From positions 1 through 64,000 of the forward strand of contig NZ_JAJAUZ010000024.1 of assembly GCF_020532645.1 (NCBI RefSeq): a DNA stretch of 64,000 bases, given 5' to 3'. Below the pieces are notes generated by a model, which ran no database searches, was not told the origin of the DNA, and was given only the letters and a program-made list of their open reading frames with translations. This DNA comes from Streptomyces bambusae. Its GTDB lineage: Bacteria > Actinomycetota > Actinomycetes > Streptomycetales > Streptomycetaceae. The position numbers and the translations under genes were made by a program. Every line of letters starts with the position of its first letter. Position 1 is the first letter of the stretch. This document shows, in pieces, positions 41,638-51,663 of the stretch.

Positions 41638-41792
41638 CGGAGGGGAGTATTCCTGCTGTTTCGCTACGTCGTGCCCGTCAGTACGGACTGCAACCGGTCC
41701 CGGGGCGGCGGCCCGCGGCCGGGAGGCCGTCGGGTGGAAGAGACCTCCGGCAGCGATGACGCTGACCTTGAGCCGTAGCGATCTGCCGGAGG
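41638..41792 (+). promoter_or_regulatory. yybP-ykoY manganese riboswitch controlling terC
   Basis: Conserved elements of the yybP-ykoY (Mn2+) aptamer are all present. GGGGAGTA (41642-41649) is the first conserved loop, GTCAGTACGG follows from 41678, and GGAAGAGACCTCCG (41736-41749) is the second. P1 is CGGAGG (41638-41643) with CCTCCG (41744-41749). The expression platform is explicit: CCTCCGGCAG (41744-41753) is the exact reverse complement of CTGCCGGAGG (41783-41792), which contains the terC ribosome site GGAGG. Without ligand the second hairpin hides the site; Mn2+ binding would hold P1 and free it. This predicts a translational ON switch. Confidence 0.92.
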
Positions 41793-41798
41793 CGTGAA

Positions 41799-42791
41799 GT
41801 GGACGTTTCGTTGTACACGTGGGTGCTGACCATTGCCGGTCTGGGCATCCTCATCGGGGCCGACTTCTTCATCGGCCGCAAACCGCACGACGTGTCGGTC
41901 AAGGAGGCCGGCATCTGGACGGTCGTCTGGATCGTCCTCGCCATCCTCTTCGGCCTCGGCCTGCTGGTCTTCGGCAACAGCCAGGCCTCCGGCGAGTTCT
42001 TCGCAGGATTCATCACCGAGAAGTCGCTGAGTGTCGACAACCTCTTCGTCTTCGTCCTGATCATGGCGAAGTTCGCGGTCCCGTCCCACCTCCAGCAGCG
42101 CGTGCTGCTGGTCGGCGTGCTGATCGCCCTGGTGCTGCGCGCGATCTTCATCGCCGCCGGCGCCGCGATCATCGCCAGCTTCTCGTGGATCTTCTACATC
42201 TTCGGTGCGTTCCTGATCTACACCGCCTGGAAGCTCATCCAGGAGGCCCGCTCCGACGACGAGGACGAGGAGTTCGAGGAGAACCGCCTCCTGAAGTCCG
42301 TCGAGAAGAAGTTCGGCGTCGCCGACCGCTACCACGGCACCAAGCTCTTCATCCAGTCCAACGGCAAGCGCATCCTGACCCCGCTGATGGTCGTCATGCT
42401 CGCCATCGGCACGACCGACGTGCTGTTCGCCCTGGACTCGATCCCCGCGATCTTCGGCCTGACTCAGGACCCGTACATCGTCTTCACCGCGAACGCGTTC
42501 GCCCTGATGGGCCTGCGCCAGCTGTACTTCCTCATCGGCGGCCTGCTCAAGAAGCTGGTCCACCTCAGCTACGGCCTGTCGATCATCCTCGGCTTCATCG
42601 GCGTCAAGCTCGTGCTGCACGCCCTGCACGAGAGCGGCGTCCACGTCCCCGAGATCTCCATCCCGTTCTCGCTGGCGGTGATCTGCGCCGTCCTCGTCGT
42701 CACCACCATCACCAGCCTGATCGCCTCGAAGAAGCAGGCGGCGGCCGAGGCCGCCGAGGCTTCGGACGGCAAGGAGTCCGTCGAGGCCTGA
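41799..42791 (+). CDS. TerC-family integral membrane protein (metal export)
   Basis: 330 aa with about eight transmembrane helices. TerC family: FITEKSLSVDNLFVFVLIMA and IGTTDVLFALDSIPAIFGLT carry the conserved Asp/Ser/Asn residues thought to line a cation path. A cytoplasmic loop EARSDDEDEEFEENRLLK is highly acidic. Characterised bacterial TerC proteins with this riboswitch export Mn2+ or help load Mn on secreted proteins. GTG 41799 follows GGAGG (41788-41792), which the riboswitch controls. TerD-type genes lie upstream. A role in Mn2+ efflux is strongly suggested by the riboswitch. Confidence 0.94.
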   Translation: MDVSLYTWVLTIAGLGILIGADFFIGRKPHDVSVKEAGIWTVVWIVLAILFGLGLLVFGNSQASGEFFAGFITEKSLSVDNLFVFVLIMAKFAVPSHLQQRVLLVGVLIALVLRAIFIAAGAAIIASFSWIFYIFGAFLIYTAWKLIQEARSDDEDEEFEENRLLKSVEKKFGVADRYHGTKLFIQSNGKRILTPLMVVMLAIGTTDVLFALDSIPAIFGLTQDPYIVFTANAFALMGLRQLYFLIGGLLKKLVHLSYGLSIILGFIGVKLVLHALHESGVHVPEISIPFSLAVICAVLVVTTITSLIASKKQAAAEAAEASDGKESVEA

Positions 42792-42807
42792 CCTCGGCAA
42801 CAACGAC

Positions 42808-42841
42808 CGGGCCGGTCGGGGCGGCAGCCCCGGCCGGCCCG
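42808..42841. terminator. Bidirectional terminator between terC and MFS gene
   Basis: CGGGCCGG (42808-42815) with CCGGCCCG (42834-42841) continues through TC/GG and GGGGC/GCCCC to a GGCA loop: a 15-bp stem with one G-U pair. It sits between two convergent genes and can serve both. Confidence 0.75.
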
Positions 42842-42854
42842 CGTGCGTCCCGGC

Positions 42855-44234
42855 TCAGGCGGCCGCCGGCTCGGTGGCCGCCTCCGGGGCCGCGGCCGGT
42901 CCCGCCGCCGGTGCGGTCTCGGGCAGCAGCGCGAAGCAGCACAGGCTGACCAGGGCGATCCCGGTCAGGTACGCGGCCACCCTCCAGGGCGGCCCGCCGT
43001 CACCGGCCAGCGCCGTCGCCACGATCGGGGTGAGCGCACCGCCGAGCACCCCGCCGAGGTTGTAGCCGACCGCCGCGCCCGTGCAGCGCACCCGCGGCTC
43101 GAACAGTTCCGGCAGGTACGCCGCGATCACCGACAGGATCATCACCATGGTGACCAGGGCCACCGTGAAGCCGAGCGCCATCGGCAGCGGGCGGCCCGTG
43201 CGCAGCAGCGCGGCCATCGGGAACATCCACAGGGCGGCCGCCGCGCAGCCTGCCAGGCACACCGGCCGCCGGCCCCAGCGGTCGCCGAGCAGCGCGAACA
43301 CCGGGGTCAGCGGGGCCTTGATCACGACCGCGGTCATGATGCACGCGAGCATGGTGGTCCGCCCCACGCCCAGGTGCTCCGTCCCGTACGCCAGGGACCA
43401 GGTGGTCACCGTGTAGAAGATCGCGTACCCGATGGCCAGGCCGCCGCCGCTGAGCAGCACCGGCCGCCAGTGCCGGCGGAACACCTCGGTGAGCGGGGCC
43501 TCGGCCCGCCGGCCGGACTCGGCGAGCGCGCGGAAGGCCGGGGTCTCCTCCAGGGAGGCCCGCAGCAGCAGCCCGCCGGCCGCCAGCAGGCCCGCGAACC
43601 AGAACGGCACCCGCCAGCCCCAGGTGCGGAACTGGTCGTCCGTGAGGGCCGCGGACAGGACCAGCATGATCCCGTTGGCGAGCAGGAAGCCGACCGGCGG
43701 GCCGGTCTGCGGGATGCTCGCCCACAGACCGCGCCGCCGCGCCGGGGCGTGCTCGGCGGTCAGCAGCACGGCCCCGCCCCACTCGCCGCCGAGCCCGAGA
43801 CCCTGCAGGAAGCGCAGGACGAGCAGCAGTACCGGGGCGGCCACCCCGATCGAGGCGTACGACGGCAGGCAGCCGACGGCGACCGTGGCGACGCCGGTGA
43901 GCAGCAGCGAGGCGAAGAGCACCGGCCGGCGGCCGTGCCGGTCGCCGATGTGGCCGAAGACGAGGGACCCGAGCGGGCGGGCCACGAACCCGACGCCGAA
44001 CGTGCCGAACGCGGCGAGGGTGCCGGCCAGCGGGGAGAAGGTGGGGAAGAACAGCGGTCCGAGGACGAGCGCAGCCGCCGTCCCGTAGACGAAGAAGTCG
44101 TAGAACTCGATCGCGGTGCCGGCGAGCGAGGCCGCGGCCAGCCGGGGCATGGAGGGGCCGGTGCGGGCGGCGGGGGCCGGGCCGGGGGTGCCGGCCGGGG
44201 CGGAGGAGGGGCCGTCGGGAGGGGCTTCGTACAT
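42855..44234 (-). CDS. MFS transporter, metabolite:H+ symporter type
   Basis: 459 aa with 12 transmembrane helices. Signatures of the MHS subfamily (ProP, ShiA, KgtP type): AGTAIEFYDFFVYGTAAALV in helix 1, GHIGDRHGRRPVLFASLLLT after helix 2, and LRFLQGLGLGGEWGGAVLL in helix 4. Such proteins bring in organic acids, osmolytes or shikimate with protons. The N-terminal 30 residues and C-terminal tail (APAAGPAAAPEAATEPAAA) are Pro/Ala rich. ATG 44234 has CGGAG close upstream. The substrate cannot be told. A palindrome in its upstream region is shared with the chaplin promoter. Confidence 0.9.
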   Translation of the reverse strand: MYEAPPDGPSSAPAGTPGPAPAARTGPSMPRLAAASLAGTAIEFYDFFVYGTAAALVLGPLFFPTFSPLAGTLAAFGTFGVGFVARPLGSLVFGHIGDRHGRRPVLFASLLLTGVATVAVGCLPSYASIGVAAPVLLLVLRFLQGLGLGGEWGGAVLLTAEHAPARRRGLWASIPQTGPPVGFLLANGIMLVLSAALTDDQFRTWGWRVPFWFAGLLAAGGLLLRASLEETPAFRALAESGRRAEAPLTEVFRRHWRPVLLSGGGLAIGYAIFYTVTTWSLAYGTEHLGVGRTTMLACIMTAVVIKAPLTPVFALLGDRWGRRPVCLAGCAAAALWMFPMAALLRTGRPLPMALGFTVALVTMVMILSVIAAYLPELFEPRVRCTGAAVGYNLGGVLGGALTPIVATALAGDGGPPWRVAAYLTGIALVSLCCFALLPETAPAAGPAAAPEAATEPAAA

Positions 44235-44288
44235 GAGACTCCGTGTACCCGGTCGGAGCCGGTCACGGAGCGGGTACGGCCATCCTCG

Positions 44289-44302
44289 ACCCGAACGGGT
44301 TT
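44289..44302. promoter_or_regulatory. Palindromic site ACCCGAACGGGTTT
   Basis: ACCCG-AA-CGGGT lies 55 bp upstream of the MFS start. The same 14-mer occurs at 26080-26093 in the chaplin promoter. Sharing suggests a common regulator, but two sites are weak evidence. Confidence 0.3.
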
Positions 44303-44378
44303 CCGGCGGATCGTGATTGACGCCGGGGGCCCGGTCCGCCGGTCCCGTGGTACGGGCGGCGGGCCGGGCCGGGCGGGA

Positions 44379-45035
44379 TCACCAGCCGCGCTCGCGCCAC
44401 TCCGCGAGGTGCGGGCGCTCGGCGCCGAGCGTGGTGTCGCCGCCGTGGCCCGGGTAGACCCAGCTCTCGTCCGGCAGCCGGCCGAAGAGCTTGGCCTCGA
44501 CGTCGTCGAGCAGGCTCGTGAAGTCGGCCTTGTCGCCGCGCGTGTTGCCGACGCCGCCCGGGAAGAGGCAGTCTCCGGTGAACACGTGCGGGTGCCCGTG
44601 CGGGTCGTCGTAGACCAGGGCGATCGAGCCCGGGGTGTGCCCGACCAGGTGGCGGGCGGTCAGCTCGACCCGGCCCACCCGGATGACGTCCCCGTCCTCG
44701 ACGGGCACGTCGGTGGGCACCGGGATCCCCTCCGCGTCGTGCCGGCCCGCGTACGTCCGGGCGCCGGTCGCGTCGACGACCTCGCGCAGGGCGCCCCAGT
44801 GGTCCCCGTGCCGGTGCGTGGTGACCACGGAGGAGATGCCGTCGTCACCGATCAGTGCCAGCAGGGTGTGCGCCTCCGCGGCCGCGTCGATCAGCAGCTG
44901 CTCGCCCGTGGCCCGGCACCGCAGCAGGTACGCGTTGTTGTCCATCGGACCCACCGCGACCTTGGAAATCATCAGGTCCGCGAGCTCGTGCACATCCGCC
45001 GGCCCGCCCACCTTCACCGCTCCGCTGTATGTCAT
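44379..45035 (-). CDS. MBL-fold metallo-hydrolase (glyoxalase II-like)
   Basis: 218 aa metallo-beta-lactamase-fold hydrolase. Metal site THRHGDHWGAL (His74, His76, Asp78, His79), then HLVGHTPGSIALVYD, VFTGDCLFPGGVGNTRGDKA with the bridging Asp, and VYPGHGGDTTLG with the last His. The sequence is closest in style to hydroxyacylglutathione hydrolase-like proteins, which split thioesters of a thiol cofactor. Because actinobacteria use mycothiol and the gene follows an MPI-like gene by 24 bp, a mycothiol-conjugate substrate is plausible. ATG 45035 has its own -10 (TAGGCT, 6 nt upstream). Confidence 0.92.
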   Translation of the reverse strand: MTYSGAVKVGGPADVHELADLMISKVAVGPMDNNAYLLRCRATGEQLLIDAAAEAHTLLALIGDDGISSVVTTHRHGDHWGALREVVDATGARTYAGRHDAEGIPVPTDVPVEDGDVIRVGRVELTARHLVGHTPGSIALVYDDPHGHPHVFTGDCLFPGGVGNTRGDKADFTSLLDDVEAKLFGRLPDESWVYPGHGGDTTLGAERPHLAEWRERGW

Positions 45036-45041
45036 GGCGGC

Positions 45042-45047
45042 AGCCTA
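45042..45047 (-). promoter_or_regulatory. -10 hexamer TAGGCT upstream of the MBL hydrolase gene
   Basis: Minus-strand TAGGCT ends 6 nt before the ATG, in the 24-bp gap after the MPI-like gene. A leaderless internal promoter is likely. Confidence 0.45.
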
Positions 45048-45059
45048 ATTCGTCGCCGG

Positions 45060-45758
45060 CTACAGCGGGGGGAGCAGCGGGAGGTCCCCGCCGTCGACGA
45101 CCGTGTGCGCGCCCTTGTCCCCGCGGCCGGCCAGCCAGCCGAGCAGTTCGGCGCCCGTGCCGCTGACGGTCACCGGGGTGCCCTCGCTGCCGCCGGTGCG
45201 CCAGGTCGGGGCGGGGTCGTCGTGGCCGAGCCGGAGGGTGACGGGCGGGACGTCGGGGCGGCCGGACCAGCGGTCGGCGAGGAAGGAGATCTCGCGGGCG
45301 GTGAACTCGTCCGGCAGGTCCGACAGCTCGTAGCCGACGCCGAGGTCGACGTGGTGCAGCTCGACCTCGATCAGGCGGCGGAACGGGATGTTGGCCGCGG
45401 CGTCCTTGACGCCGTTGCGCAGCTCCACGGTGCGGGCCCAGTCCTGCGCGGGCTCCGTGGTGGCGGTGAAACGGGCGTGGCTCTCGCGCAGGTCGGCGAG
45501 GTGCGCGTCGAGCGGCCGCGGGGCGTCGCGCTCGATGTCCGCGTCGCGGGCGTCGCCGCTGACGTACATGGGACGGCCCTCCAGCACGTTGACGAGGGCG
45601 TCGGCGTTGCGGGCCAGGTGGGCCAGGACGTGACCACGGGTCCAGCCGGGCAGGCGTGACGCCTCGGCCAGTCCCGCGTTGTCGAGGGTGGCGAGCGAGG
45701 CGAGCAGACGGTCGGTCGCCGCATCGAGGAGCGCCAGGTCGTGCACATGATCGTTCAT
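45060..45758 (-). CDS. Maleylpyruvate isomerase-like mycothiol-dependent enzyme (DinB fold)
   Basis: 232 aa. Four-helix DinB/MDMPI fold. The metal-binding and mycothiol-using core is recognised from ATDRLLASLATLDNAGLAEA, SRLPGWTRGHVLAHLARNAD (metal His in HVLAHL) and IEVELHHVDLGVGYELSDLP (HxxD). The family ranges from maleylpyruvate isomerase to mycothiol S-transferases with unknown substrates. ATG 45758 gives MNDHVHDLALLDAATDRL, the family N-terminus. It is the first gene of a two-gene unit with the MBL hydrolase, and divergent from uvrA. Confidence 0.92.
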   Translation of the reverse strand: MNDHVHDLALLDAATDRLLASLATLDNAGLAEASRLPGWTRGHVLAHLARNADALVNVLEGRPMYVSGDARDADIERDAPRPLDAHLADLRESHARFTATTEPAQDWARTVELRNGVKDAAANIPFRRLIEVELHHVDLGVGYELSDLPDEFTAREISFLADRWSGRPDVPPVTLRLGHDDPAPTWRTGGSEGTPVTVSGTGAELLGWLAGRGDKGAHTVVDGGDLPLLPPL

Positions 45759-45765
45759 GGGGCCG

Positions 45766-45771
45766 ACGATA
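45766..45771 (-). promoter_or_regulatory. -10 hexamer TATCGT upstream of the MPI-like gene
   Basis: Minus-strand TATCGT ends 7 nt before the ATG with no ribosome site between; probable leaderless start. Confidence 0.4.
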
Positions 45772-45818
45772 GCGCCGCCACTCCTTCGGGTGAAGGAACT
45801 CTCCGGGCACCGTAAATC

Positions 45819-45838
45819 GAATGCGCGTGCTATAGGCT
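45819..45838 (+). promoter_or_regulatory. Possible uvrA promoter with degenerate SOS-like box
   Basis: TAGGCT (45833-45838) could be a -10 about 95 nt before uvrA. Directly upstream, GAATGCGCGTGC (45819-45830) resembles the GAAC-N4-GTTC core of Gram-positive LexA boxes with two mismatches. Weak; offered because uvrA is often DNA-damage induced. Confidence 0.25.
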
Positions 45839-45932
45839 CGGAAACCTGACCGCGGCGCACCGCTGTGGCCGCCCCCATACCCTGGGACGGGGGGCTCCGT
45901 CCCCCGCTCTCTCAAGAAAGGTGCGGACCGGC

Positions 45933-48860
<2,928 letters not shown>

Positions 48861-48884
48861 CCCCGGGGCTCCGCCGCGGACCCA

Positions 48885-48985
48885 GGGTCCTCGAACACCG
48901 GACGGGCCGGACGGGGCACATCCGGCCTCGCCGGCGTTTGAGGCGCGGGGGTGCGGGGGCGGAGCCCCGGGGCCTCCTGGCCGGT
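48885..48985. repeat. Dispersed GC-rich intergenic repeat, copy C (degenerate)
   Basis: Shares CGGACGGGCCGGA, GCCGGCGTTTGAGGCGCGGG and GGGGCGGAGCCCC with copies A and B. It lies between the convergent uvrA and PfkB-kinase genes, again at a 3'-3' junction, and includes the kinase stop codon at its edge. Confidence 0.7.
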
Positions 48986-49848
48986 CAGGCGAGGTCCGCG
49001 GCGGAGGGAGGGTCGGCGCCCGGGCGGGTGCAGGTCACGGCGGCGGCGCGGGCGGCGAAGGACAGGACGGCGGGCCAGTCGGGCGGTCCCGGCAGAGACA
49101 GACGGTGCAGGAGGGCGGCACTCACCGTGTCGCCCGCACCGATCGTGTCCGCCACGGCGACCCGAACCGCAGGGACGGACCACCGCCCGCCCGCCCGCGT
49201 CGTCACCGACAGCCCGGCCGCACCCCGCGTCAGGACGACCGCCGACGGCCCCGCCGCCAGCCAGTCGTCCACCCCGCCGCCCAGCCAGGCCGCGTCCTCC
49301 TCGGACAGCTTCAGCACGGACACGTACGGCAGCCAGGACCGGAACCGCGCCCGGTACGCCTCGGGGTCCGGGATCAGGCCGGGCCGGATGTTCGGGTCCA
49401 GCAGCGTCAGCAGCCCCCGCCCCGCCTCCCGCCGCAGCAGGGCCTCGTACGCGCTCGCCCCCGGCTCCAGCACCAGCGAGCACGTGCCGAGGGCCAGCGC
49501 CCGGGCGCCGTCCGGCAGCGCGGGCGGCAGCCGGAACAGCCGGTCGGCCGTGCCCTCCGCGTAGAACCCGTACCCGGCGGAGCCGTCCGGTCCGACCGAG
49601 GCCACCGCCAGGGTCGTCGGCTCCGGCCCGCGCTGCACCGGCGACAGGTCCACGCCCGCCGCCCGCAGCCCGGCCAGCAGCGTCTCGCCGAAGCCGTCCG
49701 TCGACACCCGCGAGCAGAAGGCCACCGGCGAGCCGAGCCGGCCCAGCGCGAGCGCGGTGTTGTACGGCCCGCCGCCCGGCCGGGGCGCCAGCAGGCCCCC
49801 GGCCGCCGGGACCAGGTCGATCAGTGCTTCTCCGCCCACGACGATCAC
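48985..49848 (-). CDS. PfkB-family carbohydrate kinase (fructokinase-like)
   Basis: 287 aa ribokinase-fold sugar kinase. VVGGEALIDLVPAAGGLLAP and RPGGGPYNTALALGRLGSPV are the N-terminal substrate-binding signatures; AVADTIGAGDTVSAALLHRL holds the anion hole and catalytic Asp. The spacing and GEALIDLV start are typical of fructokinases, but the sugar is not proven. GTG 49848 has TACCTT 7 nt upstream. Divergent from the Rieske gene with 89 bp between starts. No transporter or sugar-operon genes are adjacent. Confidence 0.9.
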   Translation of the reverse strand: MIVVGGEALIDLVPAAGGLLAPRPGGGPYNTALALGRLGSPVAFCSRVSTDGFGETLLAGLRAAGVDLSPVQRGPEPTTLAVASVGPDGSAGYGFYAEGTADRLFRLPPALPDGARALALGTCSLVLEPGASAYEALLRREAGRGLLTLLDPNIRPGLIPDPEAYRARFRSWLPYVSVLKLSEEDAAWLGGGVDDWLAAGPSAVVLTRGAAGLSVTTRAGGRWSVPAVRVAVADTIGAGDTVSAALLHRLSLPGPPDWPAVLSFAARAAAVTCTRPGADPPSAADLA

Positions 49849-49855
49849 GCGGGCG

Positions 49856-49861
49856 AAGGTA
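49856..49861 (-). promoter_or_regulatory. -10 hexamer TACCTT upstream of the PfkB kinase gene
   Basis: Minus-strand TACCTT ends 7 nt before the GTG start. Probable leaderless transcript. Confidence 0.4.
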
Positions 49862-49937
49862 ACGCATCACGGGCCCCCGGGTATGGTCGGGAGGCGCACC
49901 CGCCGCACACCCATTCGCCGCCATCCGTGGAGAAGCC

Positions 49938-50354
49938 ATGCCCGAGCAGTCCGCAGCCCGCCGTACCGTCCTCAAGGGGGCTGCACTGGCCGGTGCCGGG
50001 GTCGCGCTCACCGCCTGCTCCACGGAGACCAACAGCGGCTACGGCAGCCCCGCCGTCCCCACCGCCCCGGTGGAGCTCGGCGACGCGGCCGACGTGCCGG
50101 TCGGGGGCGCCAGGCTGTACCGCGAGAACAAGCTGCTGGTGAGCTGCCCGGCCGAGGGCCAGTACAAGGCGTTCAGCGCCCAGTGCACCCACGCCGGCTG
50201 CGTCCTCGACAAGATCGAGGACGGCGAGGGCAACTGCCCCTGCCACCGCAGCCGCTTCGACGTGACCACCGGCAAGGTCATCCAGGGGCCGGCCACCGAC
50301 CCGCTGCCCGCCGTCCCGGTGAAGGCCGTGGGCGGCAAGCTGATCGCGGGCTGA
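49938..50354 (+). CDS. Rieske [2Fe-2S] lipoprotein
   Basis: 138 aa. N-terminal twin-arginine motif RRTVLKG and lipobox LTAC (Cys27) suggest Tat export of a folded, lipid-anchored protein. The Rieske cluster site is CTHAGC (Cys83, His85, Cys88) and CPCHRS (Cys100, Cys102, His103): two Cys and two His bind the cluster and the other two Cys form the disulfide. Length fits small soluble Rieske ferredoxin-like proteins rather than the bc1 subunit. The redox partner is unknown; no oxygenase or cytochrome gene is adjacent. A -10-like TATGGT lies at 49881-49886. Confidence 0.93.
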   Translation: MPEQSAARRTVLKGAALAGAGVALTACSTETNSGYGSPAVPTAPVELGDAADVPVGGARLYRENKLLVSCPAEGQYKAFSAQCTHAGCVLDKIEDGEGNCPCHRSRFDVTTGKVIQGPATDPLPAVPVKAVGGKLIAG

Positions 50355-50383
50355 CCACGGGCTGACCACGGGCTGACCACGGG
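50351..50383 (+). repeat. Tandem 11-mer at the Rieske stop codon
   Basis: CTGACCACGGG is repeated three times without change, followed by two degenerate copies up to about 50400. The first copy contains the TGA stop of the Rieske gene, and each copy brings another TGA. Confidence 0.85.
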
Positions 50384-50427
50384 CTGACGGGCGGGCTGAC
50401 CGGGGGCGGGCCGCGCGCCTGCCGCGG

Positions 50428-51420
50428 TCAGTCCCAGTCCCAGGCGATCCCCACCAGCCCGCGCCGCACGCTCGGCTCGACCAGGTGCACCGCCCGGTGC
50501 CGGCCGTTCGGCGTGAGGTCCGCCAGCTCGGTGCGCGGAGTGCCCGGCGCGGTCCGCGTGAACCGCCGGCAGCGCACCGGCAGCGCCGCCTCGTCGAAGC
50601 GGACCTGGAGCATGTACTGCCCGCCCGCATAGCTGAACCCGCGGACGTACTCGCTGCTGCACCCGCCGGTGCCGTCCTCGAAGCCGTAGCCGAAGACGTA
50701 CGTGTCCCCGGCCCGCAGCCGCGCGTCGAACAGCAGCTCCGCCACCACCACCCCGGTCGCCCGGTCCCAGCGGACCCGCCCGGTCCGGCAGTTCTCGTAC
50801 GCCCGCACCTCCACCCGCGCCGGATCGCAGCCGGGATCGCCGGCGTGGATGGCCAGGTAGCGGTCCACCCCGTCCCGGTGCGCGCGCAGCACGTGCTGAG
50901 AGTCGCGGCCCTGCAGTTCGCGGGCCGGGCCGATGCGCACCCACTCGTGGTGCCCCACCGTGTGCAGCCCGCCGTCCGCCGGCACCTCCAGCTCCGCGAG
51001 CAGTTCCTCGACGGTGGCGCCGTCCGCCACCAGACTCCGGTACGGGCGGGCGGCCGGGCGCACCGCCCGGTCCGCGTCGGCCGGCGGACCGCCCGGGGCC
51101 AGCAGCCGTACGAGCGACCCGGCAGGCAGCTCCAGGATCTGCTCCAGGGCCCGCACGGCCCGCAGCGACTCGGCGCGCTGCGGCCGCCGGGCCCCCTGCT
51201 GCCAGTAGCTCAGGCTGGTCACCCCGACCTTGATGCCCCGGCCCGCCAGCCGGTGCTGGACCCGGTGCAGCGGCAGCCCGCGGGCCGCCAGCGCCGCCCG
51301 CAGCGCCAGGTGGAAGGGGCCGGTGCGCAGCAGTCCGGCCAGCTCCGCGCCGGCCGCGCCGGCCGCGCCGGCCTGCCGCGCGGCGTCCGGGACCCCTGCC
51401 GGTCCGGTGGTCCGCGCCAT
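50428..51420 (-). CDS. HTH transcriptional regulator with C-terminal sensor domain
   Basis: 330 aa, cytoplasmic. The HTH of XRE/Cro type is at about residues 35-110: FHLALRAALAARGLPLHRVQ, VGVTSLSYWQQGARRPQRAE, ALEQILELPAGSLVRLL. The C-terminal domain (about 130-330) contains HHEWVRIGPARELQGRDSQH, VRAYENCRTGRVRWDRATGV and YVRGFSYAGGQYMLQVRFDE, a beta-rich fold I cannot name. It is divergent from the secreted cysteine protease gene. A perfect palindrome GTGAACGTTCAC sits 13 bp before its ATG and two GTTCAC half-sites lie further on, consistent with autoregulation and control of the protease genes. Confidence 0.85.
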   Translation of the reverse strand: MARTTGPAGVPDAARQAGAAGAAGAELAGLLRTGPFHLALRAALAARGLPLHRVQHRLAGRGIKVGVTSLSYWQQGARRPQRAESLRAVRALEQILELPAGSLVRLLAPGGPPADADRAVRPAARPYRSLVADGATVEELLAELEVPADGGLHTVGHHEWVRIGPARELQGRDSQHVLRAHRDGVDRYLAIHAGDPGCDPARVEVRAYENCRTGRVRWDRATGVVVAELLFDARLRAGDTYVFGYGFEDGTGGCSSEYVRGFSYAGGQYMLQVRFDEAALPVRCRRFTRTAPGTPRTELADLTPNGRHRAVHLVEPSVRRGLVGIAWDWD

Positions 51421-51433
51421 GGGGTCTCCTCTT

Positions 51434-51445
51434 GTGAACGTTCAC
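51434..51445. promoter_or_regulatory. Palindromic operator GTGAACGTTCAC
   Basis: A perfect 12-bp palindrome 13 bp upstream of the regulator start, within a 243-bp divergent region. Likely binding site of the adjacent HTH protein. Confidence 0.5.
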
Positions 51446-51514
51446 GTGCGGCGGGGCCGGGCGGGCCGGGGGACCGCGCCGGCGGCGCCGGGGAGCCAGG
51501 TGGTGCGACCACGG

Positions 51515-51549
51515 CCGTTCACACCGCAGTCTCGCCGTTCACACTGCAA
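51515..51549. promoter_or_regulatory. Direct repeats CCGTTCACAC-GCA
   Basis: CCGTTCACACCGCAG (51515-51529) and CCGTTCACACTGCAATG (51535-51551) lie 20 bp apart, two helical turns. Each contains the half-site GTTCAC of the palindrome at 51434. They are placed about 115 bp before the protease start, suitable for promoter control. Confidence 0.45.
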
Positions 51550-51663
51550 TGTCACCGCGTATTGAACCGTGTTGACCTGATCGCGACAACACCCTGATGC
51601 TCCTCCACACGCGTCCGGACGCGCTCCTCCATCCCCACGGATCCCCACTTCGGGAGGAACGCG

